From: Lasioglossum baleicum
Lineage: Eukaryota > Arthropoda > Insecta > Hymenoptera > Halictidae
Assembly (NCBI RefSeq): GCF_051020765.1
Contig: NW_027469104.1
Coordinates: forward strand, 1 to 64,000
DNA length: 64,000 nucleotides
Reading direction: 5' to 3'
The notes beneath the pieces are model-generated. The model was not told where the DNA came from. It saw only the letters and a list, made by a program, of their open reading frames with translations, and ran no database searches. A program made the position numbers and the translations under genes. Position 1 is the first letter of the stretch. Each line of letters opens with the position of its first letter. Of the stretch, positions 24,306 through 39,100 are shown piece by piece.

Positions 24306-27300
24306 TAATGCGTTATGAGTAATGTGTCATGCGTTATGCGTTATGCGTTATGCGTTATGCGTTATGCGTTATGCGTTACGCGTTATGCGTTACGCGTTAT
24401 GCGTTACGCGTTATGCGTTATGCGTTATGCGTTATGCGTTATTCGTTATGCGTTATGCGTTGTGCGTTATCCGTTATGCGTTATGCGTTATGCGTTATGC
24501 GATATGCGTCATGCGTTAAGCGTTATGCGTTATGCATTATGCGTTATCCGTTATGCGTTATGCGTTACGCGTTACGCGTTACGCGTTATGCGTTATGCGT
24601 TATGCGTTATGCGTTATGCGTTATGTGTTATGCGTTATGCGTTAAGCGTTATACGTTATGCGTTATGCGTTATGTGTTATGCGTTACGCGTTATGTGTTA
24701 TGCGTTGTGCTTTACGGGTTATGCGATATGCGTTATGCGTTATGACTTTTTCATTGAACGTTATGCGTTATGCGATATGCGTTATGCGTTATGCGTTATG
24801 CGTTATGCGTTATGCGTTATGCGTTATGCGTTATGCGTTATGCGTTATGCGTTATGCGTTATGCGTTATGCGTTATGCGTTATGCGTTACGCGTTATGCG
24901 TTACGCGTTATGCGTTATGCGTTATGCGTTATGCGTTATGCGTTATGCGTTATTCGTTATGCGTTATGCGTTATGCGTTATGCGTTATGCGTTAAGCATT
25001 ATGACTTTTTCATTGAGCGTTATGCGTTATGACTTTTCCATTGAGCGTTATGCGTTATTCGTTATGGGTTATGCGTTATGCGTTATGGGTTATGCGTTAT
25101 GCGTTATGCGTTATGCGTTATGCGTTATGCATTATGCGTTATGCGTTATCCGTTATGCGTTATGCGTTATGCGTTATGCTATATGCGTCATGCGTTAAGC
25201 GTTATGCGTTATGCATTATGCGTTATCCGTTATGCGTTATGCGTTATGCGTAATGCGTTATGAGTAATGTGTCATGCGTTATGCGTTATGCGTTATGCGT
25301 TATGCGTTACGCGTTATGAGTTACGCGTTATGCGTTATGCGTTATGCGTTATGCGTTATTCGTTATGCGTTATGCGTTATGCGTTATGCGTTATGCGTTA
25401 TGCGTTATGCGTTATGCGATATGCGTTATGCGTCATGCGTTATCCGTTATGCGTTATGCGTTATGCGTTATGCGTTATGCGTTATGCGTTATGCGTTATG
25501 CGTTATGCGTTATGCGTTATGCGTTATGCGTTATGCGTTATGCGTTATGCGTTATGCGTTATGCGTTATGCGTTATGAGTTATGCGTTATGCGTTATGCG
25601 TTATGCGTTATGCGTTAGGCGTTATGCGTTATGCGTTACGCGTTATGTGTTATGCGTTGTGCTTTACGGGTTATGCGATATGCGTTATGCGTTATGACTT
25701 TTTCATTGGACGTTATGCGTTATGCGATATGCGTTATGCGTTATGCGTTATGCGTTATGCGTTATGCGTTATGCGATATGCGTTATGCGTTATCCGTTAT
25801 GCGTTATGCGTTATGCGTTATGCGTTATGCGTTATGAGTTATGCGTTATGCGTTATGCGTTATGCGTTATGCGTTAGGCGTTATGCGTTATGCGTTACGC
25901 GTTATGTGTTATGCGTTGTGCTTTACGGGTTATGCGATATGCGTTATGCGTTATGACTTTTTCATTGGACGTTATGCGTTATGCGATATGCGTTATGCGT
26001 TATGCGTTATGCGTTATGCGATATGCGTTATTCGTTATGCGTTATGCGTTATGCGTTATGCGTTATCCGTTATCCGTTATGCGTTACGCGTTACGCGTTA
26101 TGCGTTATGCGTTATGCGTTATCCGTTATGCTTTACGCGTTATGCGTTATGCGTTATGCGTTATGCGTCATGCGTTATCCGTTATGCGTTATGCGTTATG
26201 CGTTATGCGTTATGCGTTATGCGTTATGCGTTATGCGTTATGCGTTATGCGTTATGCGTTATGCGTTATGCGTTATGCGTTATGAGTTATGCGTTATGCG
26301 TTATGCGTTATGCGTTATGCGTTATGCGTTAGGCGTTATGCGTTATGCGTTACGCGTTATGTGTTATGCGTTGTGCTTTACGGGTTATGCGATATGCGTT
26401 ATGCGTTATGACTTTTTCATTGGACGTTATGCGTTATGCGATATGCGTTATGCGTTATGCGTTATGCGTTATGCGTTATGCGTTATGCGTTATGCGTTAT
26501 GCGATATGCGTTATGCGTTATGCGTTATGCGTTATGCGTTATGCGTTACGCGTTATGCGTTACGCGTTATGCGTTATGCGTTATGCGTTATGCGTTATGC
26601 GTTATTCGTTATGCGTTACGCGTTATGCGTTATGCGTTATGCGTTATGCGTTATGCGTCATGCGTTATCCGTTATGCGTTACGCGTTATGCGTTACGCGT
26701 TATGCGTTATGCGTTATGCGTTATGCGTTATGCGTTATGCGTTATTCGTTATGCGTTATGCGTTATGCGTTATGCGTTATGCGATGTGCGTTATGCGTTA
26801 TGCGTTATGCGTTATGCGTTATGCGTTAAGCATTATGACTTTTTCATTGAGCGTTATGCGTTATGACTTTTCCATTGAGCGTTATGCGTTATTCGTTATG
26901 GGTTATGCGTTATGCGTTATGGGTTATGCGTTATGCGTTATGCGTTATGCGTTATGCGTTATGCGTTATGCATTATGCGTTATGCGTTATGCGTTATGCG
27001 TTATTCGTTATGCGTTACGCGTTATGCGTTATGCGTTATGCGTTATGCGTTATGCGTTATGCGTTATGCGTTATGCGTTATGCGTTATGAGTTATGCGTT
27101 ATGCGTTATGCGTTATGCGTTATGCGTTATGCGTTAGGCGTTATGCGTTATGCGTTACGCGTTATGCGTCATGCGTCATGCGTCATGCGTTATGCGTTAT
27201 GCGTTATGGGTTATCCGTTATGCGTCATGCGTTATCCGTTATGCGTTATGCGTTATGCGTTATGCGTTATCCGTTATGCGTTATCCGTTATGCGTTACGC

Positions 27301-28855
27301 GTTATGCGTTATGCGTCATGCGTCATGCGTTATGCGTTATGCGTTATGCGTTATGCGTAATGCGTTATGCGTTATGCGTTATGCGTTATGCGTTATGCGT
27401 TATGCGTTATGCGTTATGCGTTATGCGTTATGCGTTATGCGTTATGCGTTATGCGTTATGCGTTATGAGTTATGCGTTATGCGTTATGCGTTATGCGTTA
27501 TGCGTTATGCGTTAGGCGTTATGCGTTATGCGTTACGCGTTATGTGTTATGCGTTGTGCTTTACGGGTTATGCGATATGCGTTATGCGTTATGACTTTTT
27601 CATTGGACGTTATGCGTTATGCGATATGCGTTATGCGTTATGCGTTATGCGTTATGCGTTATGCGTTATGCGTTATGCGTTATGCGATATGCGTTATGCG
27701 TTATGCGTTATGCGTTATGCGTTATGCGTTATGCGTTACGCGTTATGCGTTACGCGTTATGCGTTATGCGTTATGCGTTATGCGTTATGCGTTATTCGTT
27801 ATGCGTTACGCGTTATGCGTTATGCGTTATGCGTTATGCGTTATGCGTCATGCGTTATCCGTTATGCGTTACGCGTTATGCGTTACGCGTTATGCGTTAT
27901 GCGTTATGCGTTATGCGTTATGCGTTATGCGTTATTCGTTATGCGTTATGCGTTATGCGTTATGCGTTATGCGATGTGCGTTATGCGTTATGCGTTATGC
28001 GTTATGCGTTAAGCATTATGACTTTTTCATTGAGCGTTATGCGTTATGACTTTTCCATTGAGCGTTATGCGTTATTCGTTATGGGTTATGCGTTATGCGT
28101 TATGGGTTATGCGTTATGCGATATGCGTTATGCGTTATGCGTTATGCGTTATGCGATATGCGTTATTCGTTATGCGTTATGCGTTATGCGTTATGCGTTA
28201 TGCGTTATCCGTTATCCGTTATGCGTTACGCGTTACGCGTTATGCGTTATGCGTTATGCGTTATCCGTTATGCTTTACGCGTTATGCGTTATGCGTTATG
28301 CGTTATGCGTCATGCGTTATCCGTTATGCGTTATGCGTTATGCGTTATGCGTTATGCGTTATGCGTTATGCGTTATGCGTTATGCGTTATGCGTTATGCG
28401 TTATGCGTTATGCGTTATGCGTTATGAGTTATGCGTTATGCGTTATGCGTTATGCGTTATGCGTTATGCGTTAGGCGTTATGCGTTATGCGTTACGCGTT
28501 ATGTGTTATGCGTTGTGCTTTACGGGTTATGCGATATGCGTTATGCGTTATGACTTTTTCATTGGACGTTATGCGTTATGCGATATGCGTTATGCGTTAT
28601 GCGTTATGCGTTATGCGTTATGCGTTATTCGTTATGCGTTACGCGTTATGCGTTATGCGTTATGCGTTATGCGTTATGCGTTATGCGTCATGCGTTATCC
28701 GTTATGCGTTACGCGTTATGCGTTACGCGTTATGCGTTATGCGTTATGCGTTATGCGTTATGCGTTATGCGTTATTCGTTATGCGTTATGCGTTATGCGA
28801 TATGCGTTATGCGATGTGCGTTATGCGTTATGCGTTATGCGTTATGCGTTATGCG
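24306..28855 (+). repeat. Domain 7: short-period tandem duplications
   Basis: Gamma 24306 and 25251, alpha 24992, 26826 and 28009, beta 24705, 25657, 25916, 26371, 27554 and 28513. Two duplications are clear: beta 25657/25916 at 259 bp (37 units), and the segment holding beta 26371 and alpha 26826 recurring as 27554 and 28009 at 1,183 bp. Between them, 27150-27360 is unusually dense in variants. Confidence 0.83.
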
Positions 28856-31800
28856 TTAAGCATTATGACTTTTTCATTGAGCGTTATGCGTTATGACTTT
28901 TCCATTGAGCGTTATGCGTTATTCGTTATGGGTTATGCGTTATGCGTTATGGGTTATGCGTTATGCGTTATGCGTTATGCGTTAAGCGTTATGCGTTATG
29001 CGTTATGCATTATGCGTTATGCGTTATCCGTTATGCGTTATGCGTTATGCGTTATGCGATATGCGTCATGCGTTATGCGTTATGCGTTATGCGTTATGCG
29101 TTATGCGTTATGCGTAATGCGTTATGCGTTATGCGTTACGCGTAATGCGTTATGCGTTATGCGTTATGCGTTATGCGTTATGCGTTATGCGTTATGCGTT
29201 ATGCGTTATGCGTTATGCGTTATGCGTTATGCGTTATGCGTTATGCGTTATGCGTTATGCGTTATGCATTATGCGTTATGCGTTATCCTTTATGCGTTAT
29301 GCGTTATGCGTTATGCGATATGCGTCATGCGTTAAGCGTTATGCGTTATGCATTATGCGTTATCCGTTATGCGTTATGCGTTATGCGTAATGCGTTATGC
29401 GTTATGCGTTACGCGTAATGCGTTATGCGTTATGCGTTATGCGTTATGCGTTATGCGTTATGCGTTATGCGTTATGCGTTATGCGTTATGCGTTATGCGT
29501 TATGCGTTATGCGTTATGCGTTATGAGTAATGTGTCATGCGTTATGCGTTATGCGTTATGCGTTATGCGTTACGCGTTATGCGTTACGCGTTATGCGTTA
29601 TGCGTTATGCGTTATGCGTTATTCGTTATGCGTTATGCGTTATGCGTTATGCGTTATGCGTTATGCGTTATGCGTTATGCGTTATGCGATATGCGTTATG
29701 CGTCATGCGTTATCCGTTATGCGTTATGCGTTATGCGTTATGCGTTATGCGTTATGCGTTATGCGTTATGCGTTATGCGTTATGCGTTATGCGTTATGCG
29801 TTATGCGTTATGCGTTATGCGTTATGCGTTATGCGTTATGCGTTATGCGTTATGCGTTATGCGTTATGCGTTATGCGTTATGCGTTATGCGTTATGCGTT
29901 ATGCGTTATGCGTTATGCGTTATGCGTTATGCGTTATGCGTTATGCGTTATGCGTTATGCGTTATGCGTTATGCGTTATGCGTTATGCGTTATGCGTTAT
30001 GCGTTATGAGTTATGCGTTATGCGTTATGCGTTATGCGTTATGCGTTAGGCGTTATGCGTTATGCGTTACGCGTTATGTGTTATGCGTTGTGCTTTACGG
30101 GTTATGCGATATGCGTTATGCGTTATGACTTTTTCATTGGACGTTATGCGTTATGCGATATGCGTTATGCGTTATGCGTTATGCGTTATGCGTTATGCGT
30201 TATGCGTTATGCGTTATGCGATATGCGTTATGCGTTATGCGTTATGCGTTATGCGTTACGCGTTATGCGTTACGCGTTATGCGTTATGCGTTATGCGTTA
30301 TGCGTTATGCGTTATTCGTTATGCGTTACGCGTTATGCGTTATGCGTTATGCGTTATGCGTTATGCGTTATGCGTTATGCGTCATGCGTTATGCGTTACG
30401 CGTTATGCGTTATGCGTTATGCGTTATGCGTTATGCGTTATGCGTTATTCGTTATGCGTTATGCGTTATGCGTTATGCGTTATGCGATGTGCGTTATGCG
30501 TTATGCGTTATGCGTTATGCGTTATGCGTTATGCGTTATGCGTTATGCGTTATGCGTTATGCGTTATGCGTTATGCGTTATGCGTTATGCGTTATGCGTT
30601 ATGCGTTATGCGTTATGCGTTATGCGTTATGCGTTATGCGTTATGCGTTAAGCATTATGACTTTTTCATTGAGCGTTATGCGTTATGACTTTTCCATTGA
30701 GCGTTATGCGTTATTCGTTATGGGTTATGCGTTATGCGTTATGGGTTATGCGTTATGCGTTATGCGTTATGCGTTATGCGTTAAGCGTTATGCGTTATGC
30801 GTTATGCATTATGCGTTATGCGTTATCCGTTATGCGTTATGCGTTATGCGTTATGCGATATGCGTCATGCGTTATGCGTTATGCGTTATGCGTTATGCGT
30901 TATGCGTTATGCGTTATGCGTAATGCGTTATGCGTTATGCGTTACGCGTAATGCGTTATGCGTTATGCGTTATGCGTTATGCGTTATGCGTTATGCGTTA
31001 TGCGTTATGCGTTATGCGTTATGCGTTATGCGTTATGCGTTAAGCATTATGACTTTTTCATTGAGCGTTATGCGTTATGACTTTTCCATTGAGCGTTATG
31101 CGTTATTCGTTATGGGTTATGCGTTATGCGTTATGGGTTATGCGTTATGCGTTATGCGTTATGCGTTAAGCGTTATGCGTTATGCGTTATGCATTATGCG
31201 TTATGCGTTATCCGTTATGCGTTATGCGTTATGCGTTATGCGATATGCGTCATGCGTTATGCGTTATGCGTTATGCGTTATGCGTTATGCGTTATGCGTA
31301 ATGCGTTATGCGTTATGCGTTACGCGTAATGCGTTATGCGTTATGCGTTATGCGTTATGCGTTATGCGTTATGCGTTATGCGTTATGCGTTATGCGTTAT
31401 GCGTTATGCGTTATGCGTTATGCGTTATGCGTTATGCATTATGCGTTATGCGTTATCCGTTATGCGTTATGCGTTATGCGTTATGCGATATGCGTCATGC
31501 GTTAAGCGTTATGCGTTATGCATTATGCGTTATCCGTTATGCGTTATGCGTTATGCGTAATGCGTTATGCGTTATGCGTTACGCGTAATGCGTTATGCGT
31601 TATGCGTTATGCGATATGCGTTATGCGTTATGCGTTATGCGTTATGCGTTATGCGTTATGCGTTATGCGTTATGCGTTATGCGTTATGCGTTATGCGTTA
31701 TGCGTTATGCGAAGTGCGTTATGCGTTATGCGTTATGCGTTATGCGTTATGCGTTATGCGTTATGCGTTATGCGTTATGCGTTATGCGTTATGCGTTATG

Positions 31801-31977
31801 CGTTATGCGTTATGGGTTATGCGTTATGCGTTATGCGTTATGCGTTATGCGTTATGCATTATGCGTTATGCGTTATCCGTTATGCGTTATGCGTTATGCG
31901 TTATGCGATATGCGTCATGCGTTAAGCGTTATGCGTTATGCATTATGCGTTATCCGTTATGCGTTATGCGTTATGCG
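28856..31977 (+). repeat. Domain 8: alpha with TAATGCG/TTACGCG linker
   Basis: Alpha at 28856, 30648 and 31040, beta 30088, truncated gamma at 29521. Characteristic is a linker in which TAATGCG is followed two units later by TTACGCG-TAATGCG (near 29114, 29388, 30919, 31297 and 31558). The same linker returns near 33910, 35448, 35688, 37990, 42379, 46432 and 51465. TTATCCT at 29283 is a single-copy variant. A 41-unit pure run occupies 29717-30003. Confidence 0.8.
29717..30003 (+). repeat. Pure run, 41 units
   Basis: Between TTATCCG and TTATGAG, ahead of beta 30088. Confidence 0.93.
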
Positions 31978-34900
31978 TAATGCGTTATGAGTAATGTGTC
32001 ATGCGTTATGCGTTATGCGTTATGCGTTATGCGTTACGCGTTATGCGTTACGCGTTATGCGTTATGCGTTATGCGTTATGCGTTATTCGTTATGCGTTAT
32101 GCGTTATGCGTTATGCGTTATGCGTTATGCGATATGCGTTATGCGTCATGCGTTATCCGTTATGCGTTATGCGTTATGCGTTATGCGTTATGCGTTATGC
32201 GTTATGCGTTATGCGTTATGCGTTATGCGTTATGCGTTATGCGTTATGCGTTATGCGTTATGCGTTATGCGTTATGCGTTATGCGTTATGCGTTATGCGT
32301 TATGCGATATGCGTTATGCGTTATGCGTTATGCGTTATGCGTTATGCGTTACGCGTTATGCGTTACGCGTTATGCGTTATGCGTTATGCGTTATGCGTTA
32401 TGCGTTATGCGTTATTCGTTATGCGTTACGCGTTATGCGTTATGCGTTATGCGTTATGCGTTATGCGTCATGCGTTATCCGTTATGCGTTATGCGTTATG
32501 CGTTATGCGTTATGCGTTATGCGTTATGCGTTATGCGTTATGCGTTATGCGTTATGCGTTATGCGTTATGCGTTATGCGTTATGCGTTATGCGTTATGCG
32601 TTATGCGTTATGCGTTATGCGTTATGCGTTATGCGTTATGAGTTATGCGTTATGCGTTATGCGTTATGCGTTATGCGTTATGCGTTATGCGTTATGCGTT
32701 ATGCGTTATGCGTTATGCGTTATGCGTTATGCGTTATGCGTTATGCGTTATGCGTTATGCGTTATGCGTTATGCGTTATGCGTTATGCGTTATGCGTTAT
32801 GCGTTATGCGTTATGCGTTATGCGTTATGCGTTATGCGTTATGTGTTATGCGTTGTGCTTTACGGGTTATGCGATATGCGTTATGCGTTATGACTTTTTC
32901 ATTGGACGTTATGCGTTATGCGATATGCGTTATGCGTTATGCGTTATGCGATATGCTTTATTCGTTATGCGTTATGCGTTATGCGTTATGCGTTATGCGT
33001 TATCCGTTATCCGTTATGCGTTACGCATTACGCGTTATGCGTTATGCGTTATGCGTTATGCGTTATCCGTTATGCTTTACGCGTTATGCGTTATGCGTTA
33101 TGCGTTATGCGTCATGCGTTATCCGTTATGCGTTATGCGTTATGCGTTATGCGTTATGCGTTATGCGTTATGCGTTATGCGTTATGCGTTATGCGTTATG
33201 CGTTATGCGTTATGCGTTATGCGTTATGCGTTATGAGTTATGCGTTATGCGTTATGCGTTATGCGTTATGCGTTATGCGTTAGGCGTTATGCGTTATGCG
33301 TTACGCGTTATGTGTTATGCGTTGTGCTTTACGGGTTATGCGATATGCGTTATGCGTTATGACTTTTTCATTGGACGTTATGCGTTATGCGATATGCGTT
33401 ATGCGTTATGCGTTATGCGTTATGCGTTATGCGTTATGCGATATGCGTTATGCGTTATGCGTTATGCGTTATGCGTTATGCGTTACGCGTTATGCGTTAC
33501 GCGTTATGCGTTATGCGTTATGCGTTATGCGTTATGCGTTATGCGTTATTCGTTATGCGTTACGCGTTATGCGTTATGCGTTATGCGTTATGCGTTATGC
33601 GTCATGCGTTATCCGTTATGCGTTACGCGTTATGCGTTATGCGTTATGCGTTATGCGTTATGCGTTATGCGTTATTCGTTATGCGTTATGCGTTATGCGT
33701 TATGCGTTATGCGATGTGCGTTATGCGTTATGCGTTATGCGTTATGCGTTATGCGTTATGCGTTATGCGTTATGCGTTATGCGTTATGCATTATGCGTTA
33801 TGCGTTATCCGTTATGCGTTATGCGTTATGCGTTATGCGATATGCGTCATGCGTTAAGCGTTATGCGTTATGCATTATGCGTTATCCGTTATGCGTTATG
33901 CGTTATGCGTAATGCGTTATGTGTTATGCGTTACGCGTAATGCGTTATGCGTTATGCGTTATGCGTTATGCGTTATGCGTTATGCGTTATGCGTTATGCG
34001 TTATTCGTTATGCGTTATGCGTTATGCGTTATGCGTTATGCGATGTGCGTTATGCGTTATGCGTTATGCGTTATGCGTTATGCGTTATGCGTTATGCGTT
34101 ATGCGATATGCGTTATGCGTTATGCGTTATGCGTTATGCGTTATGCGATATGCGTTATGCGTTATGCGTTATGCGTTATGCGTTATGCGTTATGCGTTAT
34201 GCGTTATGCGTTATGCGTTATGCGTTATGCGTTATGCGTTATGCGTTATGCGTTATGCGTTATGCGTTATGCGTTATGCGTTATGCGTTATGCGTTATGC
34301 GTTATGCGTTATGCGTTATGCGTTATGCGTTATGCGTTATGCGTTATGCGTTATGCGTTATGCGTTATGCGTTATGCGTTAAGCATTATGACTTTTTCAT
34401 TGAGCGTTATGCGTTATGACTTTTCCATTGAGCGTTATGCGTTATTCGTTATGGGTTATGCGTTATGCGTTATGCGTTATGACTTTTCCATTGAGCGTTA
34501 TGCGTTATTCGTTATGGGTTATGCGTTATGCGTTATGGGTTATGCGTTATGCGTTATGCGTTATGCATTATGCGTTATGCGTTATCCGTTATGCGTTATG
34601 CGTTATGCGTTATGCGATATGCGTCATGCGTTAAGCGTTATGCGTTATGCATTATGCGTTATCCGTTATGCGTTATGCGTTATGCGTAATGCGTTATGAG
34701 TAATGTGTCATGCGTTATGCGTTATGCGTTATGCGTTATGCGTTATGCGTTACGCGTTATGCGTTACGCGTTATGCGTTATGCGTTATGCGTTATGCGTT
34801 ATTCGTTATGCGTTATGCGTTATGCGTTATGCGTTATGCGTTATGCGATATGCGTTATGCGTCATGCGTTATCCGTTATGCGTTATGCGTTATGCGTTAT

Positions 34901-36114
34901 GCGTTATGCGTTATGCGTTATGCGTTATGCGTTATGCGTTATGCGTTATGCGTTATGCGTTATGCGTTATGCGTTATGCGTTATGCGTTATGCGTTATGC
35001 GTTATGCGTTATGCGTTATGCGTTATGCGTTATGCGTTATGCGTTATGCGTTATGCGTTATGCGTTATGCGTTATGCGTTATGCGTTATGCGTTATGCGT
35101 TATGAGTTATGCGTTATGCGTTATGCGTTATGCGTTATGCGTTATGCGTTATGCGTTATGCGTTACGCGTTATGCGTTATGCGTTATGCGTTACGCGTTA
35201 TGCGTTACGCGTTATGCGTTACGCGTTATGCGTTATGCGTTATGCGTTATGCGTTATGCGTTATTCGTTATGCGTTATGCGTTATGCGTTATCCGTTATC
35301 CGTTATGCGTTACGCGTTACGCGTTATGCGTTATGCGTTATGCATTATGCGTTATGCGTTATCCGTTATGCGTTATGCGTTATGCGTTATGCGAAATGCG
35401 TCATGCGTTATGCGTTATGCGTTATGCGTTATGCGTTATGCGTTATGCGTAATGCGTTATGCGTTATGCGTTACGCGTAATGCGTTATGCGTTATGCGTT
35501 ATGCGTTATGCGTTATGCGTTATGCGTTATGCGTTATGCGTTATGCGTTATGCGTTATGCGTTATGCGTTATGCATTATGCGTTATGCGTTATCCGTTAT
35601 GCGTTATGCGTTATGCGTTATGCGATATGCGTCATGCGTTAAGCGTTATGCGTTATGCATTATGCGTTATCCGTTATGCGTTATGCGTAATGCGTTATGC
35701 GTTATGCGTTACGCGTAATGCGTTATGCGTTATGCGTTATGCGTTATGCGTTATGCGTTATGCGTTATGCGTTATGCGTTATGCGTTATGCGTTATGCGT
35801 TATGCGTTATGCGTTATGCGTTATGCGTTATGCGTTATGCGAAGTGCGTTATGCGTTATGCGTTATGCGTTATGCGTTATGCGTTATGCGTTATGCGTTA
35901 TGCGTTATGCGTTATGCGTTATGCGTTATGCGTTATGCGTTATGCGTTATGGGTTATGCGTTATGCGTTATGCGTTATGCGTTATGCGTTATGCATTATG
36001 CGTTATGCGTTATCCGTTATGCGTTATGCGTTATGCGTTATGCGATATGCGTCATGCGTTAAGCGTTATGCGTTATGCATTATGCGTTATCCGTTATGCG
36101 TTATGCGTTATGCG
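31978..36114 (+). repeat. Domain 9: 4.1-kb higher-order repeat, copy 1
   Basis: From gamma 31978 through beta 32853 and 33322 and the 336-bp module at 34379 to the TAATGCG/TTACGCG linkers near 35.5 kb. Copy 2 starts 4,137 bp later at gamma 36115. Single-copy changes here include ATATGCT near 32950 and TTACGCA near 33021. Confidence 0.85.
34379..34714 (+). repeat. 336-bp double-alpha/gamma module, copy 1
   Basis: Forty-eight units. The second half of alpha (triplet with TTTTCCA, then TTATTCG and TTATGGG) occurs twice, followed by the usual TTATGCA/TTATCCG/ATATGCG string and gamma at 34687. Alpha-to-gamma distance is 308 bp. The last TTATGGG is at 34533, one unit later than in the copies beyond 43 kb, but the next landmark (TTATGCA, 182 bp from the start) is in the same place. 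Confidence 0.92.
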
Positions 36115-39100
36115 TAATGCGTTATGAGTAATGTGTCATGCGTTATGCGTTATGCGTTATGCGTTATGCGTTACGCGTTATGCGTTACGCGTTATGCGTT
36201 ATGCGTTATGCGTTATGCGTTATTCGTTATGCGTTATGCGTTATGCGTTATGCGTTATGCGTTATGCGATATGCGTTATGCGTCATGCGTTATCCGTTAT
36301 GCGTTATGCGTTATGCGTTATGCGTTATGCGTTATGCGTTATGCGTTATGCGTTATGCGTTATGCGTTATGCGTTATGCGTTATGCGTTATGCGTTATGC
36401 GTTATGCGTTATGCGTTATGCGTTATGCGTTATGCGTTATGCGTTATGCGATATGCGTTATGCGTTATGCGTTATGCGTTATGCGTTATGCGTTACGCGT
36501 TATGCGTTACGCGTTATGCGTTATGCGTTATGCGTTATGCGTTATGCGTTATTCGTTATGCGTTACGCGTTATGCGTTATGCGTTATGCGTTATGCGTTA
36601 TGCGTCATGCGTTATCCGTTATGCGTTATGCGTTATGCGTTATGCGTTATGCGTTATGCGTTATGCGTTATGCGTTATGCGTTATGCGTTATGCGTTATG
36701 CGTTATGCGTTATGCGTTATGCGTTATGCGTTATGCGTTATGCGTTATGCGTTATGCGTTATGAGTTATGCGTTATGCGTTATGCGTTATGCGTTATGCG
36801 TTATGCGTTATGCGTTATGCGTTATGCGTTATGCGTTATGCGTTATGCGTTATGCGTTATGCGTTATGCGTTATGCGTTATGCGTTATGCGTTATGCGTT
36901 GTGCGTTATGCGTTATGCGTTATGCGTTATGCGTTATGTGTTATGCGTTGTGCTTTACGGGTTATGCGATATGCGTTATGCGTTATGACTTTTTCATTGG
37001 ACGTTATGCGTTATGCGATATGCGTTATGCGTTATGCGTTATGCGATATGCGTTATTCGTTATGCGTTATGCGTTATGCGTTATGCGTTATGCGTTATGC
37101 GTTATGCGTTATCCGTTATGCTTTACGCGTTATGCGTTATGCGTTATGCGTTATGCGTTATGCGTCATGCGTTATCCGTTATGCGTTATGCGTTATGCGT
37201 TATGCGTTATGCGTTATGCGTTATGCGTTATGCGTTATGCGTTATGCGTTATGCGTTATGCGTTATGCGTTATGCGTTATGCGTTATGCGTTATGCGTTA
37301 TGAGTTATGCGTTATGCGTTATGCGTTATGCGTTATGCGTTATGCGTTATGCGTTAGGCGTTATGCGTTATGCGTTACGCGTTATGTGTTATGCGTTGTG
37401 CTTTACGGGTTATGCGATATGCGTTATGCGTTATGACTTTTTCATTGGACGTTATGCGTTATGCGATATGCGTTATGCGTTATGCGTTATGCGTTATGCG
37501 TTATGCGATATGCGTTATGCGTTATGCGTTATGCGTTATGCGTTATGCGTTACGCGTTATGCGTTACGCGTTATGCGTTATGCGTTATGCGTTATGCGTT
37601 ATGCGTTATGCGTTATGCGTTATTCGTTATGCGTTACGCGTTATGCGTTATGCGTTATGCGTTATGCGTTATGCGTCATGCGTTATCCGTTATGCGTTAC
37701 GCGTTATGCGTTATGCGTTATGCGTTATGCGTTATGCGTTATGCGTTATTCGTTATGCGTTATGCGTTATGCGTTATGCGTTATGCGATGTGCGTTATGC
37801 GTTATGCGTTATGCGTTATGCGTTATGCGTTATGCGTTATGCGTTATGCGTTATGCGTTATGCGTTATGCATTATGCGTTATGCGTTATCCGTTATGCGT
37901 TATGCGTTATGCGTTATGCGATATGCGTCATGCGTTAAGCGTTATGCGTTATGCATTATGCGTTATCCGTTATGCGTTATGCGTTATGCGTAATGCGTTA
38001 TGCGTTATGCGTTACGCGTAATGCGTTATGCGTTATGCGTTATGCGTTATGCGTTATGCGTTATGCGTTATGCGTAATGCGTTATGCGTTATGCGTTACG
38101 CGTTATGTGTTATGCGTTGTGCTTTACGGGTTATGCGATATGCGTTATGCGTTATGACTTTTTCATTGGACGTTATGCGTTATGCGATATGCGTTATGCG
38201 TTATGCGTTATGCGTTATGCGTTATGCGATATGCGTTATGCGTTATGCGTTATGCGTTATGCGTTATGCGTTATGCGTTATGCGTTATGCGTTATGCGTT
38301 ATGCGTTATGCGTTATGCGTTATGCGTTATGCGTTATGCGTTATGCGTTATGCGTTATGCGTTATGCGTTATGCGTTATGCGTTATGCGTTGTGCGTTAT
38401 GCGTTATGCGTTATGCGTTATGCGTTATGCGTTATGCGTTATGCGTTATGCGTTATGCGTTATGCGTTATGCGTTATGCGTTATGCGTTAAGCATTATGA
38501 CTTTTTCATTGAGCGTTATGCGTTATGACTTTTCCATTGAGCGTTATGCGTTATTCGTTATGGGTTATGCGTTATGCGTTATGCGTTATGACTTTTCCAT
38601 TGAGCGTTATGCGTTATTCGTTATGGGTTATGCGTTATGCGTTATGGGTTATGCGTTATGCGTTATGCGTTATGCATTATGCGTTATGCGTTATCCGTTA
38701 TGCGTTATGCGTTATGCGTTATGCGATATGCGTCATGCGTTAAGCGTTATGCGTTATGCATTATGCGTTATCCGTTATGCGTTATGCGTTATGCGTAATG
38801 CGTTATGAGTAATGTGTCATGCGTTATGCGTTATGCGTTATGCGTTATGCGTTATGCGTTACGCGTTATGCGTTACGCGTTATGCGTTATGCGTTATGCG
38901 TTATGCGTTATTCGTTATGCGTTATGCGTTATGCGTTATGCGTTATGCGTTATGCGTTATGCGATATGCGTTATGCGTCATGCGTTATCCGTTATGCGTT
39001 ATGCGTTATGCGTTATGCGTTATGCGTTATGCGTTATGCGTTATGCGTTATGCGTTATGCGTTATGCGTTATGCGTTATGCGTTATGCGTTATGCGTTAT

